A DNA stretch of 64,000 nucleotides from Cristatella mucedo (GCA_009760855.2 WPIO01000035.1:2100001-2164000); one strand, 5' to 3'; shown: positions 11,460 to 24,849, counted from the stretch's first letter. Numbers and translations are program-made. Notes: generated by a model not told the origin, from the letters alone.

Positions 11460-12020
11460 AAGTTCCAGTCTGGCTGTAGAGCTAATCACTCCACAGAGTC
11501 ATCATTGCTTAGGGTATACAACGAACTACTTAGGAAGGCAGACATGGGTAGAGTGTCTCTGCTTGTTTTGCTCGATCCTTCGGCAGCTTTTGACACCATC
11601 GATCACAACGTTCTTCTAGAGCGCCTCTCATCTCGCCTGGGCATCACTGGCACTGCTCTGCAGTGGTTCAGGTCCTATCTCAGTGCGAGACTCCAGAATA
11701 TTAACGTGAATGGACAAAGATCATCTGAAGTACCTCTGAAATATGGAGTACCTCAGGGCTCCGTGCTAGGTCTGGTTCTTTTCACGGTTTATACTCTCCC
11801 TCTTGCTGATGTTATTGCCAAGCACAATATAGGCTTTCACTTCTATGCGGATGACACTCAGTTGTACCTTTGCCTTGATCCCTCCCAGCCTTCGAGCACC
11901 TCAAATTCTCTAAACTCACTTGCTGCATGCATTGATGACATCCGCACATGGATGGCAGCAATTGTTTTACAACTAAACAATGATAAAACTAACTTACTAG
12001 TTATGGTAAACGCAGTGTGA
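11460..12020 (+). pseudogene. reverse transcriptase core of LINE-A
   Basis: Open from ~11463 to the TGA ending at 12020 (171 codons from the first ATG at 11505). Visible RT motifs in order are KFQSGCRANHSTESSLL, LLVLLDPSAAFDTIDHNVL (palm A aspartate), WFRSYLSARLQNI, YGVPQGSVLG and FHFYADDTQLYL with the catalytic Asp pair. It then continues through MAAIVLQLNNDKTNLLV and stops prematurely. The enzyme would prime cDNA on nicked chromosomal DNA in the nucleus. The catalytic residues are intact, but neither the endonuclease nor a continuous frame remains. Confidence 0.85.
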
Positions 12021-12049
12021 TTCGGAGATTGGAAAGGCTGACTCTCAAA

Positions 12050-12643
12050 ACTGGCTCTGCCAACATATCTCCTGTTGAATCAACTTGAAATCTAGATGTC
12101 ATACTCCAAGGCGACCTCTCGTTAGACGACCACATCAGCTCCACAGTCAAATCTGCCTATTTTCAGCTTCATAACATCGCTAAAATTCGGGCTTGTTTAG
12201 ATAAGGATACCACATTTAGGTTGGCCCATGCATTCGTGACATCCTGTCTCGACTTCGGCAACTCACTGCTTACTGGCGTACCAGCATGTGAGATCAGGCG
12301 ATTGCAGCTGGTGCAAAACTCTGTAGCTAGGCTTGTCCGTCGTGAGCGTCACAGTTGCCACATTACTCCACTTCTCGCCGACCTCCACTGGCTACCAGTA
12401 AAGCAACGGATTGACTTCAAGGATTTGTCGCTCACTTTTTGGTCCCTTCCTTCTATGGCTCCGGCCAATCTCTCAGATATACTACCCCGTCAGGCCAAGC
12501 ATGGTACCACCCGCTTTTCGGAATCCAACAGTCTAGAAATACCTTGTATGAACCTTAAATTCTTTGGAGACCATGAATTTAGTTCGAATGCTCCCAAAGC
12601 CTGGAACTTCCTCCCGACTGCGTCAGAACATCCCCTGACCTGA
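12050..12643 (+). pseudogene. C-terminal domain of the LINE-A ORF
   Basis: Continues the RT ORF in another frame after the break at ~12020, with one internal stop. Motifs are KSAYFQLHNIAKIRACL, AFVTSCLDFGNSLLTG, RRLQLVQNSVARLV, LADLHWLPVKQRIDFK and APKAWNFLPT. These are conserved in the other copies at 19690, 32575, 36720 and 52750, which helps define the family. Translation ends at TGA near 12643. Confidence 0.8.
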
Positions 12644-12939
12644 CCACATTTAAAAGCAACTTAAAAACACTCCTATTTAGGACAGCATTTAATGGGTCCC
12701 TGTGATTCGTCCTTGATTTGCTTATGCGTGCTGACCATGTGCATGCTGCTGCAAAATACATTTGCATGCTGACCCTGTGCATGTCAGCCCAAACCATATC
12801 ATTCATTTTGTTTGTTTTTCAAGCATAATTTTACTTCCCTCCAATTGCATTTCCCTTTGCAGCAAATAAAAAGCGCCTAGAAAGAGATTAAGCTCTCTGA
12901 GGGTGCTTTATCAAGTGCATTATTATAATTATTATTATA

Positions 12940-15900
12940 ACATTCATATTCAAACATGCAAGGCTCATGAAGATGCTGTTCAGCTTGAATTTTGGGTAAT
13001 ATCTAGAGTTTTTGTAGAGGTTTGAAGCCCAAATTATTACTAGTGAATAGGCTGTGCCTCTCTTTTGAATAAATTAGTACAAAGCAGGGTCTATCTTTAA
13101 TAAGTTGATGAGTGCAGTCAGTTCTCGTGTTTCCTCCCTTCAGTATATTTCATTGAACTTACTGATATTACCAAGCCAATGGTTTCATTTGTAAGCATCA
13201 ACTTCTGAACACAAACTTTAAGAATATCAACTCCATAACATATAAATACCTAAATTAGAATTTCACTGTATAGCCTAATTACAAGTGCAAATTTAGTTTA
13301 GGGTAAAACCATGGACATCAACTTCGCCCGCTTATGCACACTTGCTGCTGCCAAGGGCAGTGTCTTTCCAGCAAAGAATAAAATACTAGATTACAACGAG
13401 CGTAGTATAGATAGTTTAGTATACAAGTAAGCCCTGTACTGTTTTCCTAAATCTAGGTTGATAATAAAACGTACATTAGAAATCTGCTATCAAAGATGCT
13501 TGTCTTTTCCAAAGCACTTAGCTTATGCTGTAGAGGACGCATCATCGTATGACTAGTTTTAGCATGCTCAATGCCAACACGTGTAACATGATTAGAGGCC
13601 ACATGCACGTTCAGCTTACACGTGTGGTTTACCGCAGCACGCAAAGCCTCAGCAGGATAAACCACACTAAGGACGAATCACGTGAACCGGCTAAATTCTG
13701 AAGTAAATGCATTCCTTTTAGCTTTTTTAATTTTTATCTTTGAACCGCAAACCGAACTTGCCATAGTGAATTAAAACAAGCCACAGATCACTATTTGTTA
13801 TGTATAATTGGATAATAACAACACATTACAGACAACTGATTTGATGCAAACTAGTAGTATTAGTTAAAGAGAGCATGCAGATTTATCGACCATGATCTTA
13901 AAGGTGGAAGTACTAATTTAGTTAACATGCTTTAATTTATTTCTAAAGCTGAAAAATATGCACTATTGTCCATTATCATGTTAATTCCTAATAGAGTTCT
14001 AGTTGAATGCTGCCTAAGTAAAGCTATCGATGATACTTACACAAAAGAATTCATATTTCAACCACTCGTTAGCCTTTAATAAACTTGTTTGGTAAATTAA
14101 AGGTGTAATTGCATAAGTAAAAAATTGAAGTACACTATTTTAAACATAAACGTTAGAAAAATATATGCAAATTTGTTTTAAGATTATCCAGTGATAACCT
14201 TAAGAAAAATCCTCTATGATGACAACTAGTTGCTGTTTTAATGCATATTACTACGTTTATCCTTTCAAGATTCAATCACAATATCGTGGCACTTAAGTAA
14301 ACAATGAAACCACCTTGAGAAGTTGCACTCAGTAGAACTTTCTGACCAAAACAATCTAACCGTTCTTGCTGGGAAATTAAAATTCAGTCTTCCTATGGGT
14401 AATCACCAATAATATCGAAAAGCAACTAAAAATATGAAATCAGCATCAACTGTTGGATCTAATAACATAAGTGTCTGTTGATGGAGCATGCAAAAAGGTC
14501 AGTTGAAAGCAACTCGATCACTTGCAACTTAATCAGGCGATCATCTCTTGGATTCATTTTGTGATACATACATAATGATTTGCCTCATAATGCTTTATTT
14601 GTATCTAGGCAGTCATTAATACGGAATTTAAGATTACGAAAAGAATTATTATTTCTGTGGTGCTCCTATACTACCGTAACTATAGCTGTTATTCAATTTA
14701 GGTTTATGGTCGGCTATTTAAAAGCAAATTATATTCCAAATGTACTGTAAGGGTCATTTCCTCGTTATTTCAAATTTTTAAGTAACATTGTAACACATGT
14801 AAAAAATGTTTTGGGACTTTATTTTAAGCAACATTGCGAGTTAGTTGCAGCATTTAAGAAGCTATTCAAGTCCAGTGAAATCTTCTTTGGTTTTTTAAAC
14901 TCGCTGAGCGTGTTACCTCGGTGTTACTTTTGCTACTAAGTAATACAGATTGTATGTTTATTTTGAATTTCATTAGAAACCTCTCAGCCTAGTATGGAGT
15001 TGCCTTCTATTTTGTTATTTTTTTACATTACTACTTATATGGGTATCTTGTAAGAACCGTGTACAATTACTTGGAAGACAAACTCTTTGCTATCACCACA
15101 AGAAATATCAAGAACAGCTTTGCTGCAGTGATGTGTCAGCACTATAGATGGGAGCTTTCAGCACGAAAGCATTTTTGAAAGAACTAATTTTGCAGCATAT
15201 ATTTCCTCACTTTTTCTAAAATAGCTGGTCACATTTGCCCAATGGTAAACACCATTCAAAATAGACAGTTGCATCTTTGACCTATTGCATTTACCCAGCA
15301 AATTATGTGGCTGTCTGGCAGTCAAGGATGCTTTTCTTCTTTTGAATATTACAGCCCTTTAGTCTCTCTTCGAAGGCGGATATTGACGGTCTAAATATTA
15401 TTTAGCAGTTATAGCATATCGTTTACACGTGAGCTAGAATAGTTTCTCTCAACTAGGTTCTTCTGATCGTCTTTAACGATTCTTGTACAGCTTTCTGTGT
15501 TATTAGAACCAACTTTAATTCAGCTTATTAAAGTTATTTGTGTACCTACTTCAAAATATAGCACAGACGTTTACCGATTCCATCATGATTTCTCTCAAAT
15601 TTAAATGCAAAAATCTGACAAGGCCTTTCCAATTTGATAGCTTACCATTGCTGAATTCGCTCCAAGTCTTGCTGTAATAACTCTTCTGACTCAAGAAAGT
15701 GAGTTGGCTCAAATCTTGATGAATGAAAGCTTCTGTAATTCACTGAAAATGTAAACTGTATTACATGAAATATTCCGCTTTAAGTGTATTGGTGTAAAAT
15801 TTCTTCTCAGGTGCTGGGAATTTATGTGCAAGAGAAGCAATCAAGAAAAGTAGATTGGATAGGTAGGCTGCAGTGAGCGAGTGTATCGACCTAAAATTCA

Positions 15901-16220
15901 GAAAGAATCGTAAAAGTCAGTTTTATGTTTAATGGAGATTTTATGAAGGTTTAGGCTAAGGAATCATTTACTAGTTCCAGGCTATCACGGTGGCACACAC
16001 ATACTCTAATTATGTCTCTAGTTAGTTCGCTAGCCTAAAAGTTCAACGTTCGCAATCATGATACATTTTATTGTTCACAATGGTGAATTTCAGTGAATTT
16101 ATTTGCCATGTATCAAAGTTTACGATCAGAGGTGCATCACCATCGCCCGCAGTTATATTTATAGTGCTGTAATTGGGCGATAATGAAGACCGGGGCCCCC
16201 TTTAAGTATATCGTCTATAC
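12940..16220. other. AT-rich stretch of ~3.3 kb, no feature seen
   Basis: No repeat-family match, RNA gene or protein-like frame was found on either strand. The only frame above 60 codons (13453-13665, minus) has no recognisable motif. Confidence 0.45.
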
Positions 16221-16221
16221 A

Positions 16222-16318
16222 ATTGCATTTCCCTTTGCAGCAAATGTAAAGCGCCTAGAGAGAGAGATTGAGTTCCCTGAAGGCGCTCTATCAAGTGCAT
16301 TATTATTATTATTATTAT
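16222..16318 (+). mobile_element. LINE-A 3' end only (~97 bases)
   Basis: Contains TTTCCCTTTGCAGCAAATG, the hairpin arms AGCGCC (16250-16255) and GGCGCT (16282-16287), TCAAGTGCATT and (ATT)5. Extreme 5' truncation. Confidence 0.85.
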
Positions 16319-16880
16319 CCCTGGCAAATTTAAGTATATTTGACAGTGCCATCTGGCTAAATTTGGCTTCACTAGACAAGGTGTACCACTATCCTACTTT
16401 TTTCAAACCTGCTACTAAATTGCTCCTAACAAAGCCTAGGATAAAACATCTGCCTGGCTAGAATGTTATGGCACAGCAGACTACCTTTTAATTTCTTCGA
16501 TGTGCATGCTACCAATTAATGTACTATGACAAAACCAAATTTTAAGTATTTTATTTAAATTTGTGAGGTTTAATTATAATTTTGCTTTCTCATAAAAAAT
16601 TGACGGAGCCTCCACCGGTTCATTAGCAGCGGTTCGGTCATGCCCTTTAACAAGAGCTATACCTATACTTGCTAACCGTATAAGGCTTGGAAGTCAGTAA
16701 CGAAAAATCTTGCAGCACTATCTAGTACTGGGGACATTATTGATGATCTAAACACTGCTTTTAATATTAGATGCCTTTACTAGATCAGAACAAATTTTAC
16801 TTGTAATTTTACTTTATATGTGCTGAAGCTGAGCATGTTATTTTAGCGCGTTTGAGGCTAACTGGAGTTACAGATGAGAT

Positions 16881-16990
16881 ACATACATACATACATACAT
16901 ACATACATACATACATACATACATACATACATACATACATACATACATACATACATACATACATACATACATACATACATACATACATAC
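16881..16990. repeat. (ACAT)n tetranucleotide microsatellite
   Basis: 110 bases of uninterrupted ACAT units (about 27 copies). No interruption suggests recent expansion. It explains the YVCMYVCM frame on the minus strand. Confidence 0.97.
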
Positions 16991-18715
16991 TAATCACATC
17001 GACATTCTTCCTTTAAAGCATATGTGGTTGAAAATAAGTTAGTTATTTGAGGTGACAAACATATGTGTTGTAACTATATTTTATATTACTCCTGGGTAAC
17101 TATCCATTGTCTTATTGTAAGATACCAATCACTTATGTCATCAAAGCAGGATAATAGGGCACTCAGTTTTTTACCAGCTAGCGATGACCAAGACTGGACT
17201 GACACCTATCTTAAAGTAAAGATCATTTAACCGTACCAGCCATTGCAGTCTTTTCTTCCTACATCGTTTTGACAAAATAATGGAAAAGTGTCAGTTGTAA
17301 ATCACTTAACGTTCCTTTATATTGCATTAGATGTGCCCTCAAACCCTCAATCAGCTCTGAGGAAACAACTTGATTAGCTATAAAGATCACTTTATAATGC
17401 TGTTCTAGATGTGGTAGCTGAATTTAAAACGGGAAGGCTTAGTCAGATTCAATCACACAGCACATTTTTTGGGTTCCATGAAGATATCTTCAAGATTGTA
17501 CATACCTACACAAGATATCCTTATGGATTGAAAGTCTCTAGAGTAGTCTACTAGTCATGGAGACAGAAAAAAGATGGATAAGAACTGTGGGATGAGTTGC
17601 GAGTCTTCGCCAGGAAGCTTACTGAGACTGTGAATTCCCAAGAGGCATTGCAATTTTTTCCCATCAGAAACTGATAAAATATGTCCTAAACTTTCAGTTG
17701 CACTTCGATTGTATAGCCGGTGCCAATTTCAGTTATCAGTGGACAGAAAATTTTTTCAAAAATAAAACTGATAAAAAATATCCTCGTTCAGCAATATGCC
17801 GATAAAGACTTCTCGCCTTGGCATAGTTTCTCGAGCGTCAGCTGTAGAATCTTCTCTCGACATTATAAAAATGGCCTGCAAGTTTTCCAAGAACAAATCG
17901 ATAGAAGCTAAATTTTGAATATAGATTTTTGATCTTTTTATAGATTACTGCATTCACACATGTTATTTATGTTTGCTTGTGAGTCTTTATGATTATATTT
18001 TTTGCACTTTGTTAATTGGGTTTTATTTCAGATTGCAGTGTGGGGAATGACATGACTAGGAATAAGGCTTCAGATATCTGATCTCATTTAGCCCGCAAAA
18101 ATGAATTGCAGTAAACCTGGTGATTTTAACATTAATTTTGACTTTCATCATTTGCTAAGCACCTCAATTTCTCCACAGGATGACTATTTTTCTCTTGAGG
18201 CTCCTGTACATCACCTTACTCACATCAAGGTCCAAACACTCGACCAAATTATTTTCTACAACCGCATGTTATCATACCTATTAAAGCGAGAAAGTCAGTC
18301 GATCGGCAAGATAGCAGCCACTCAACGCTTGCTGACGAATCAGAATGCAGTGTTCCTGCTGCCGAGATAAGACCATAGCCAATCTGAGCATTGGGCTCCT
18401 GACCAGCAGACGCCAGGAATTATATTGCATCAAGCGTACAAGCATCGCATGCATCAAGTGTATTTATATTGTTATCCTCCTCTATGCGGTTTACGTGTTC
18501 ACGTTCTCACAACTAATCCCAGATAAAAATTACTAATTTTTCTTACAGTCACCCGAATCGCATAGGTGGTAGAACCGTTGACCTTCGGCCAGTAATTACA
18601 GTGGCACACATGCCTTTTGGCTAAGTCTCAACTTATATCCTTATTCTGCAATCTGAGTGCTCCACTGCTGCATGTCTATCTATCCAATCTACTTCCCAAT
18701 AATGGCAGACGCTGC
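16991..18715. other. AT-rich stretch with weak open frames
   Basis: A + frame at about 17800-17910 reads KTSRLGIVSRASAVESSL without known homology. No repeat-family match elsewhere. Confidence 0.3.
18101..18370 (+). CDS. unrecognised ORF, possible exon
   Basis: 89 codons from ATG, with HHLTHIKVQTLDQIIF and LLKRESQSIGKIAATQRLL. It has a more protein-like composition than its surroundings but no known motif and no clear splice sites. It may be chance. Confidence 0.12.
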   Translation: MNCSKPGDFNINFDFHHLLSTSISPQDDYFSLEAPVHHLTHIKVQTLDQIIFYNRMLSYLLKRESQSIGKIAATQRLLTNQNAVFLLPR

Positions 18716-18862
18716 CGAGCTGGTTTGGTCCAGCGGTTAAGGTGTTTGCCCCTACCAAGGTCTGGCTGAGGTTATGGGCTCGAGCTCCGAGTCATATGTG
18801 AAGAACCTGAATGGAGATTTAGTTCTCTGGGGCGCTATACAAATTAATTGCATTTATTTATA
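18716..18862 (+). mobile_element. tRNA-derived SINE with LINE-A-like tail
   Basis: The 5' part has an A-box-like GGTCCAGCGGTTAAGG and, ~45 bases on, a B-box-like GGGCTCGAGCTCC, the internal Pol III promoter layout of a tRNA-derived SINE. The 3' part reads GAGATTTAGTTCTCTGGGGC, then GCTATACAAATTAATTGCATT, resembling the LINE-A end (GAGATTAAGCTCTCTGAGGG, then ATCAAGTGCATT). Such tail sharing indicates mobilisation by the LINE machinery. A homologous copy lies at 36350-36505. Confidence 0.7.
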
Positions 18863-18869
18863 TTTCAAG

Positions 18870-19375
18870 GTTCGCTCAGCTCACCAACTTCATATGTTTG
18901 TGCCTGAAACTGACTTCAGAAAGTTCTGGAGAACCTGCCATTAGATAAGCTCTCTTGGCCGGAAAGTCATCAATAAGAAGCCTTCAAAACATCCCTTTAG
19001 GCGACGGCATGTAAAACGACTATATAAATGCACCCTTTGGTTGCAGTATGAGTTGCAACCCTATGAGTTTTCCTGTGTGTTATGCATGTCATCGCATAGT
19101 TATGTGCATACTAATGTTGATCTCTTTAGCATATGATAAGAGCGCAAAAGTATTAGAATTAGAAAACTCATACAGGTTAAATGACAAGCAAAAATGGCTA
19201 TTTGTCCAGCGTACTAGAGGCGCAGCATAGACTGCTTTCAGCTAACCAAGCTCGTTTGATTGGAAACCATACTAGCTGAAAGTTGGGTATACTCCTTAAG
19301 ATTTATAAAGATCAAAAGGAGAATCGGCGAGTAATAAATCAGAAGGAAAAAAGTTAAAAGTAAAATTGTGACCAG
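18870..19375. other. stretch between SINE and LINE-A copy, no feature seen
   Basis: A 60-codon frame at 19048-19230 has no recognisable motif. Confidence 0.3.
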
Positions 19376-19379
19376 ATAG

Positions 19380-20537
19380 TAAGGTTTATACTCTTCCTCT
19401 TGCTGATATGATTCTCAATCGCATTCTCGGCTTTCACTTCTATGCAGACGACACTCAGTTGTACCTATCTTTGAGCTTTCCCAGCCTTCGAGCATCTCGA
19501 ATTCTATTAACTCCCTGGCTGCATGTATTGATGACATCGGCATATGGATGGCAGCAAATGTTCTTCAATTGAATAATGATAAAGCTAACTTACTAGTTAT
19601 GGGCAAACCAAGTCTGATAACGAAATTTTAAAGCATGAAGCTCAAAATCAGCTCTACCAGCATATCTCCAGTTCAATCTGCACGAAATCTAGGTGTCGTG
19701 CTTCAATGTGACCTTTTGTTAGGGGACTACATCAACTCCCGAATTATGTCTGCCTATTTTCCCATAATATTGCTAAAACTAAGACCTGTTTAGACAGGGT
19801 TATCACATCCATGTTTGTCCATGCATGTGTGTATCACGTCTTAAATTCTTCAACAGTGCCTGCTGGTCTACTGGCAGGTGCAATCAGGTGCTTAAACCTG
19901 GTGCAAAACTCTGCAGCTAGGCTTGTCTGTCGTGAGTGTCGCAGTTCCCAAATCAATCCACTTTTTTCCGACCTGCACGGGCTCCCAGTCAAGCAATGCA
20001 TCGACTTTAAGGTTTTGTCACTCACTGTTAGGTCCCTTCATTATTTGGCTCCAACCTACCAATTAGATTTACTACTCCACCAGCCAAAGCATCATACCAG
20101 TTGCTTTTCAGGACTCTAATTATTTACCTATACCTCGTATAGAATTCAAATCCTTTGGAGACCGTGCCTTTACTTCGCATGCTCCCAATGCCTAGTACTC
20201 ATTCCAGACTTTCGTCACGACCTATCCTGACTTGGTCACATTTCAAAAAGAAACTAAAAACGCACCTATTCATAATAGCATTTAGTGGGTCCCTGTGATT
20301 CGTTCTTTATGTGCTTATGGGTGCTGACACCGTACCTTGCTGCCACTAACCAAGCCTCCATGCTGACCGTGTACATGTCACCCATAAACATGTCATTCAT
20401 ATTTGTTATTGAGTGTGCTCCATCCGACCATTCGATCATTCTTCCTCCCCAGCCAAAATAAAGCATCTGGAAATTTGAGATGAGATGATTGATGTCTCCG
20501 AGGATGCAGTATCAAGTAATAATAATAATGATAATAC
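19380..20537 (+). mobile_element. LINE-A copy, 5'-truncated at the YADD region
   Basis: Begins inside the RT palm (FTLPLADMI, FHFYADDTQLYL-like) and follows the 10790 copy to the end. It keeps NNDKANLLVMG, the SARNLGVVLQ segment, LNLVQNSAARLVCRE (102-codon open piece at 19811-20119), LLLHQPKHH, then a diverged hairpin and (AAT)n at ~20517-20535. Frameshifts and stops are present. It shows the catalytic DD but lacks everything 5' of it. Confidence 0.85.
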
Positions 20538-20551
20538 ACTTAATACAAGTA

Positions 20552-20577
20552 TATTATTATTATTATTATTATTATTG
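20552..20577. repeat. (ATT)n microsatellite
   Basis: Uninterrupted ATT tract 15 bases after the LINE-A tail, which ends in AAT repeats, giving a small AAT...ATT inverted pair. Confidence 0.9.
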
Positions 20578-20579
20578 TG

Positions 20580-23500
20580 GTTGTAGCAGACGGTGGATTT
20601 CCCAGGAACAGTCGATTGGAGAACACCTAGCACAGCTTACACGGAACAATCTTAAGAAGAGAAGCCTACTATGATGCAAAGTGAATGTATGACAGAGGTG
20701 AATACCAAATTGTTATTATGACCTCCAGACTGAGATGGCTTTCTAGGGACCACCTTGACCAGCTATTGGAATTGAAGGCTGAGAATTGCCTAGTTAAATG
20801 TGCTTTCAGGGGCGCTGTTTGGGAGCTTCGTTTTTCTTAACCGTTTAAAGTGCTAGTTGGAGTATTGTGTAAGCTGAGGAAATGCTGGGTGTTAAATGGA
20901 GACTGTCCCTCTCAGCTACCTGACAATCTTGGAACCCAGCACTAGTTCACCACTAGTTCACTAGTTCTTAAGGTGGAGACCAGATGAGCGAATGAGCTCC
21001 AGAGTGGCTAGCTATTGATCAGTTTGCACTCACTGGCTGCCACGTCCAATCATTGTTGACTGTTGGTAAGGGTGGTACAAAATAGACAAATAGACACTAG
21101 TAAGCTGATCCAGGAGTTTGAAAAACTTCCCAGTCACATTTGGTTTGCCCACAACTAGTAAGTTTATTTTATCATCTTTCTATTGACTATTCTAGACTAT
21201 TTTTATTATTCGACCACTTTCCGTAGAGGACTTTTTAATCTGTTAAGCACCTATCAGGATATGCACCTAGAAAGAATTATGGCTAACAGCAGCAGGATGA
21301 ATTAAATACAGCAACAGTAACAAAGTTACAGATCTGAGCAAGCACAGTGAGCCATTTGCTTACTTAAATGACTCATTATGGAAATGGACCTAGGCTGCAT
21401 GTCCAAACCTACTCAGGCTAGATGAGAACTCGAGAAAACAATCCTGTGGAATGCCCACTTAGTCTTTGTTATTCATGGTATTATGAGACTGGGCAGGTGC
21501 CCCAGGCAGGTTGTACTCGTGTCACAGCACTACATGCCTTTGCATATGACATGCATGGCTTCGCTCAAGCTGCATCAAGCGGATGAAATAATCTTTGACT
21601 GACATTCACATCCCGGAAATTAATAAAATAGCCAACCTATTTAGCGGTAACAAATGTTTATAGTAAACGGAATTTAGCAAAGCACGTCAAATGATGCAGC
21701 TGTCACTTAACCTCCCAAGCTCTTTTTTATTTCAGATGGAGCTCTTTCTTGCTTTATACATTTTTCCACTATGTCAGAAGGCTTTATTTACATGCTACAT
21801 CAGCAACCTACTGAGGTCTTTCATCGATGCTTTCTACTGCTGCCTGTCATCATTAGCCCTTCTGTTTGAGCATCCATCCGGATTTCATTGCGATGTGAAT
21901 ACCCATGAAGCTATGACAAGCAGGACACTATATTAGCGTTCACCAATAAATAAGCAACTTAACAACTGAAATTACAACGCTTGGTTTGCAGTAGACATAA
22001 GAAAATGAGTGCTAAGGGCAGGAGTTTGTTTCGCTTCGACTGTTGGGCTTTTTTCCTTCGACTGTGGAAACAGTTCTGATAGTGCTTAGAAGTGACCCAG
22101 CAGGGTCTGCTGCTACTGCTCAGATTCAACCACGAGGAAGCAGCAGACCAGAAATCTTACACCTGCCTACTAGGCCTGGTGGCTGGGCACAGATGGGGCC
22201 ATATAATCTGTTCAGTGTCGCTAACCAAATTAGAACTAATTCAGGCATGCACTACCAGCAACCTGGGGTAATTATGTGTACCCATGGCACAACACCAGCT
22301 TATTCACACAGATTTGGCTATGCTATTTGACAACCACTGTTTCCCAATAACACTAGAAGCATTCTCAAAGTAACCCAAAATTTAGTGCATGACTAAGGCT
22401 ACTTCTTCAATCAGAACCCTGATTTGCCGACACTCTTTGATGGATTGAGTCTATGCCCTGTAATTTTGTAGACAATGGGCTGCAGCTCATCTCTAATGAT
22501 TGTGCTAGCACTCTGAAGGCTGACGGCATCTGGCACTTCCTTAGGGCAATGTATCACCTCACAGCTATAGACTAGCTTAGAGCTTTGTGCAAACCTTCGA
22601 GCTGGCATATGCAACTGGTGCAGGCGATCCACAGTGGCAGGCGAACCAGTCCCTGCTAAATTACAGCTCTTCTGAGAATGCAATGACTGGGTTCACATCA
22701 TTGCAATTACTACTATTCCGAAACTGGCATGCAAGCCTGAACCTGCTTTGCTGTGCCACTGAAGGTACTGTCATCACTCATCTCTAACTATGCCTCTCAG
22801 ATGTGAAAATGGAGACGTCGTTTGGTACATGGATCATCATAACATGACAACAATGTTATCTCTATGAACAAATTAAGATAACCAAGCACTGTCTGATGCA
22901 CACGGTCGAGCAAAAGATGTTGTTGACAGCATAATTCGTCATCAAAACCACCTTGACGGCAGGATATAACGCCATGCACTGACCAAGCAAAAGAATGAAG
23001 GTGTGAGCAGGGATTTAGAGAAGAAACCCCACTACCAGTTTTGGCAGTGCTGCTAGTGTGAATAATAATGGTGCAGCTGTGGCAAAAGCTACTCACTAAT
23101 TAGCCATGGCCCAGTTCTTGCAGCAGGGAGTACCGTGGTGCATACTAATTAACCTTGTTACTTGTGATGCTCATGGTTTTGTTGCAGGCCCATCCACGAG
23201 AGCCCTTGTGACACATTTGATAGTAAATACCTTGAAGGTCGGAGATAAATTCATCTAAAATAGCCGTGCCATCAACTCAAACTTATATGCACAGTACACC
23301 TACCTACCCATGGGACTATTACCGTGTAACCGGTGCTTTATCGGCCACTGGTGGAAACAGAATGCATTGGGCCCTCCAGATTTGCTCAGCAACCGCCCCC
23401 TTCTGGCCGATAACAGCAAACCTATATTTGGCATGCTTAGTGGTTCTTCAGCTAGTAGGGTTGCCTCTGCAGCAGTTTTCTGGTTCTGAAATAAATGCTT

Positions 23501-24849
23501 GTATTTTTCTGTGCACGACTGCTCCCACACAAACATAATACAGTTTATGATGCAAAGGCAATGGTCAGCAAAACCGCCTGACTGGACCCCAAAGCATGAC
23601 AGTGAAGCAATAGCCACAGTTGGCCTAAACATGGAGTTTGGCCTAAATCAGTAGCCGATCATGTTATTTTGATTCGGTATCAGTGAATCTAGCCAAAGCA
23701 GAGAAGACAACCCAGAAGCTTTTAGCCACTATGCCTGGCCAGATAAGAGAGTTCATGGAGAATCATAGTATGACAAGGTCTCATTGAAGGCTACATTCAA
23801 AGCACCATACTGGCTTCTTTGGGTTGTCAGTACATATTTTCGCGAGGTTCGTGCAAGTTCAGAGGGCGTGACATCATTAACAATCCTATTATTACCCAAA
23901 AAGAGTAATAGCCACAACACCTGCAGCTGAACTGTATTATTTTAAGACGGTGTATCCATGTGCATTACAGTGAACCAGCACTGTTCTGAAGTGCCTTTGC
24001 AGGCTCCTGCGAGCATAATATGTACATACCTACCGCCAAGGCAAAGGCAAATTTAGTGACCTTGACACAATTTTAGTATATGCATGCTTAGCCTGGTCTA
24101 GGCATGGCTATCCGCGTGGGCATGATAATGAGGTAGAGGCTTTATAATGACCATGGTGCTCGACTGTGGTCGACATAGATGGGTTCACATTGCAGCTTCT
24201 CAGTATCATAATCCGTCTTTCGAGGCAACGGCATTCACCATACCTTCTAAACCAGCAGCCTAAAATTATTAGAGCCCTCCTACTGGTGTGGCATCTGACT
24301 TACTTTCAGGAGGGAAATGGCCCCTTATGTTAATGTTATACTTAAGCCATTCAACCAACTCTAAATTGTATATCTGTCTGCACATCTCTGTACTTTATGC
24401 AGTCATTTGTAATGCAGTCTCGGGAGTAGTCGGTTAGTAGTGCTCTTTTCTACTGTGGATGCAAGCCTTCTTCCTATTTAACTAAGCCAGTGTGTTTGGC
24501 ACAATAAAGCCAACCACCAATTTTTGCCAAGAAGCGTTAATCCAAATGGTTATGACATTTATACTTCTGTGTTTAGCCGTTCCTTAGGATGGTCCTAGGT
24601 CACGCTTAGGCATCTTTGCATTACTGTGATGACAGCACTGAACAGTTTTTTTACTTTATAAAATTCCTGACATTACTTGACTTTAGTTAAATTTTATTTT
24701 AAAAGTACCATTTCCTTTTAAACTGCAAAAGAATATTTCACATCAATGTGAACAGATGCACACAAATCCTTCTTACTCACTATGCAACAATATCAGCTTC
24801 AGCAATTCCATTTTTAAGGCTCCAGAGAGATAACGCAGCGTCATCAACA
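20580..24849. other. ~4.3 kb without identifiable gene; broken frames at 22.0-24.5 kb
   Basis: From about 22030 to 24500 the sequence is less AT-rich and holds overlapping short frames (22043-22330 with GPYNLFSVANQI, 22411-22683, 23266-23538 and 23300-23632). None gives a family motif I recognise. AATAAA at about 24504 follows a T-rich stretch. It may be an old, heavily decayed mobile element, but this rests only on composition and scattered open frames. Confidence 0.25.

Larger units (their letters stand above)
10790..12935 (+). mobile_element. LINE-A, best-preserved copy (CR1/L2-like non-LTR retrotransposon)
   Basis: 5'-truncated element of ~2.1 kb. It holds the inter-domain region after the missing endonuclease (YEDYCRSYQ, KSSFYRNIVESQ), the complete RT palm, the C-terminal domain and the 3' UTR. 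The UTR ends with a hairpin (AAAGCGCC-like ... GGNGCTTT) and an imperfect (ATT)n tail at ~12919-12935. Microsatellite rather than poly(A) tails and this RT type fit the CR1/L2 lineage. The frame is broken by a shift near 11190, stops near 11268 and 11443, and shifts near 12020, so the element cannot make a full protein. Many shorter copies occur in this window. Confidence 0.9.

Noticed and set aside
11700-11790. KYGVPQG in LINE-A resembles YYGVPIA/FYGVPIG of the terminal exons
   Set aside because: In LINE-A it is the RT motif GVPQGSVLG with no hydrophobic helix after it and no splice site before it. The likeness is a short coincidence.
22030-24500. Possible LTR element suggested by scattered frames and AATAAA
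   Set aside because: No protease, RT or integrase motif and no repeated ends could be found, so it is left unassigned.
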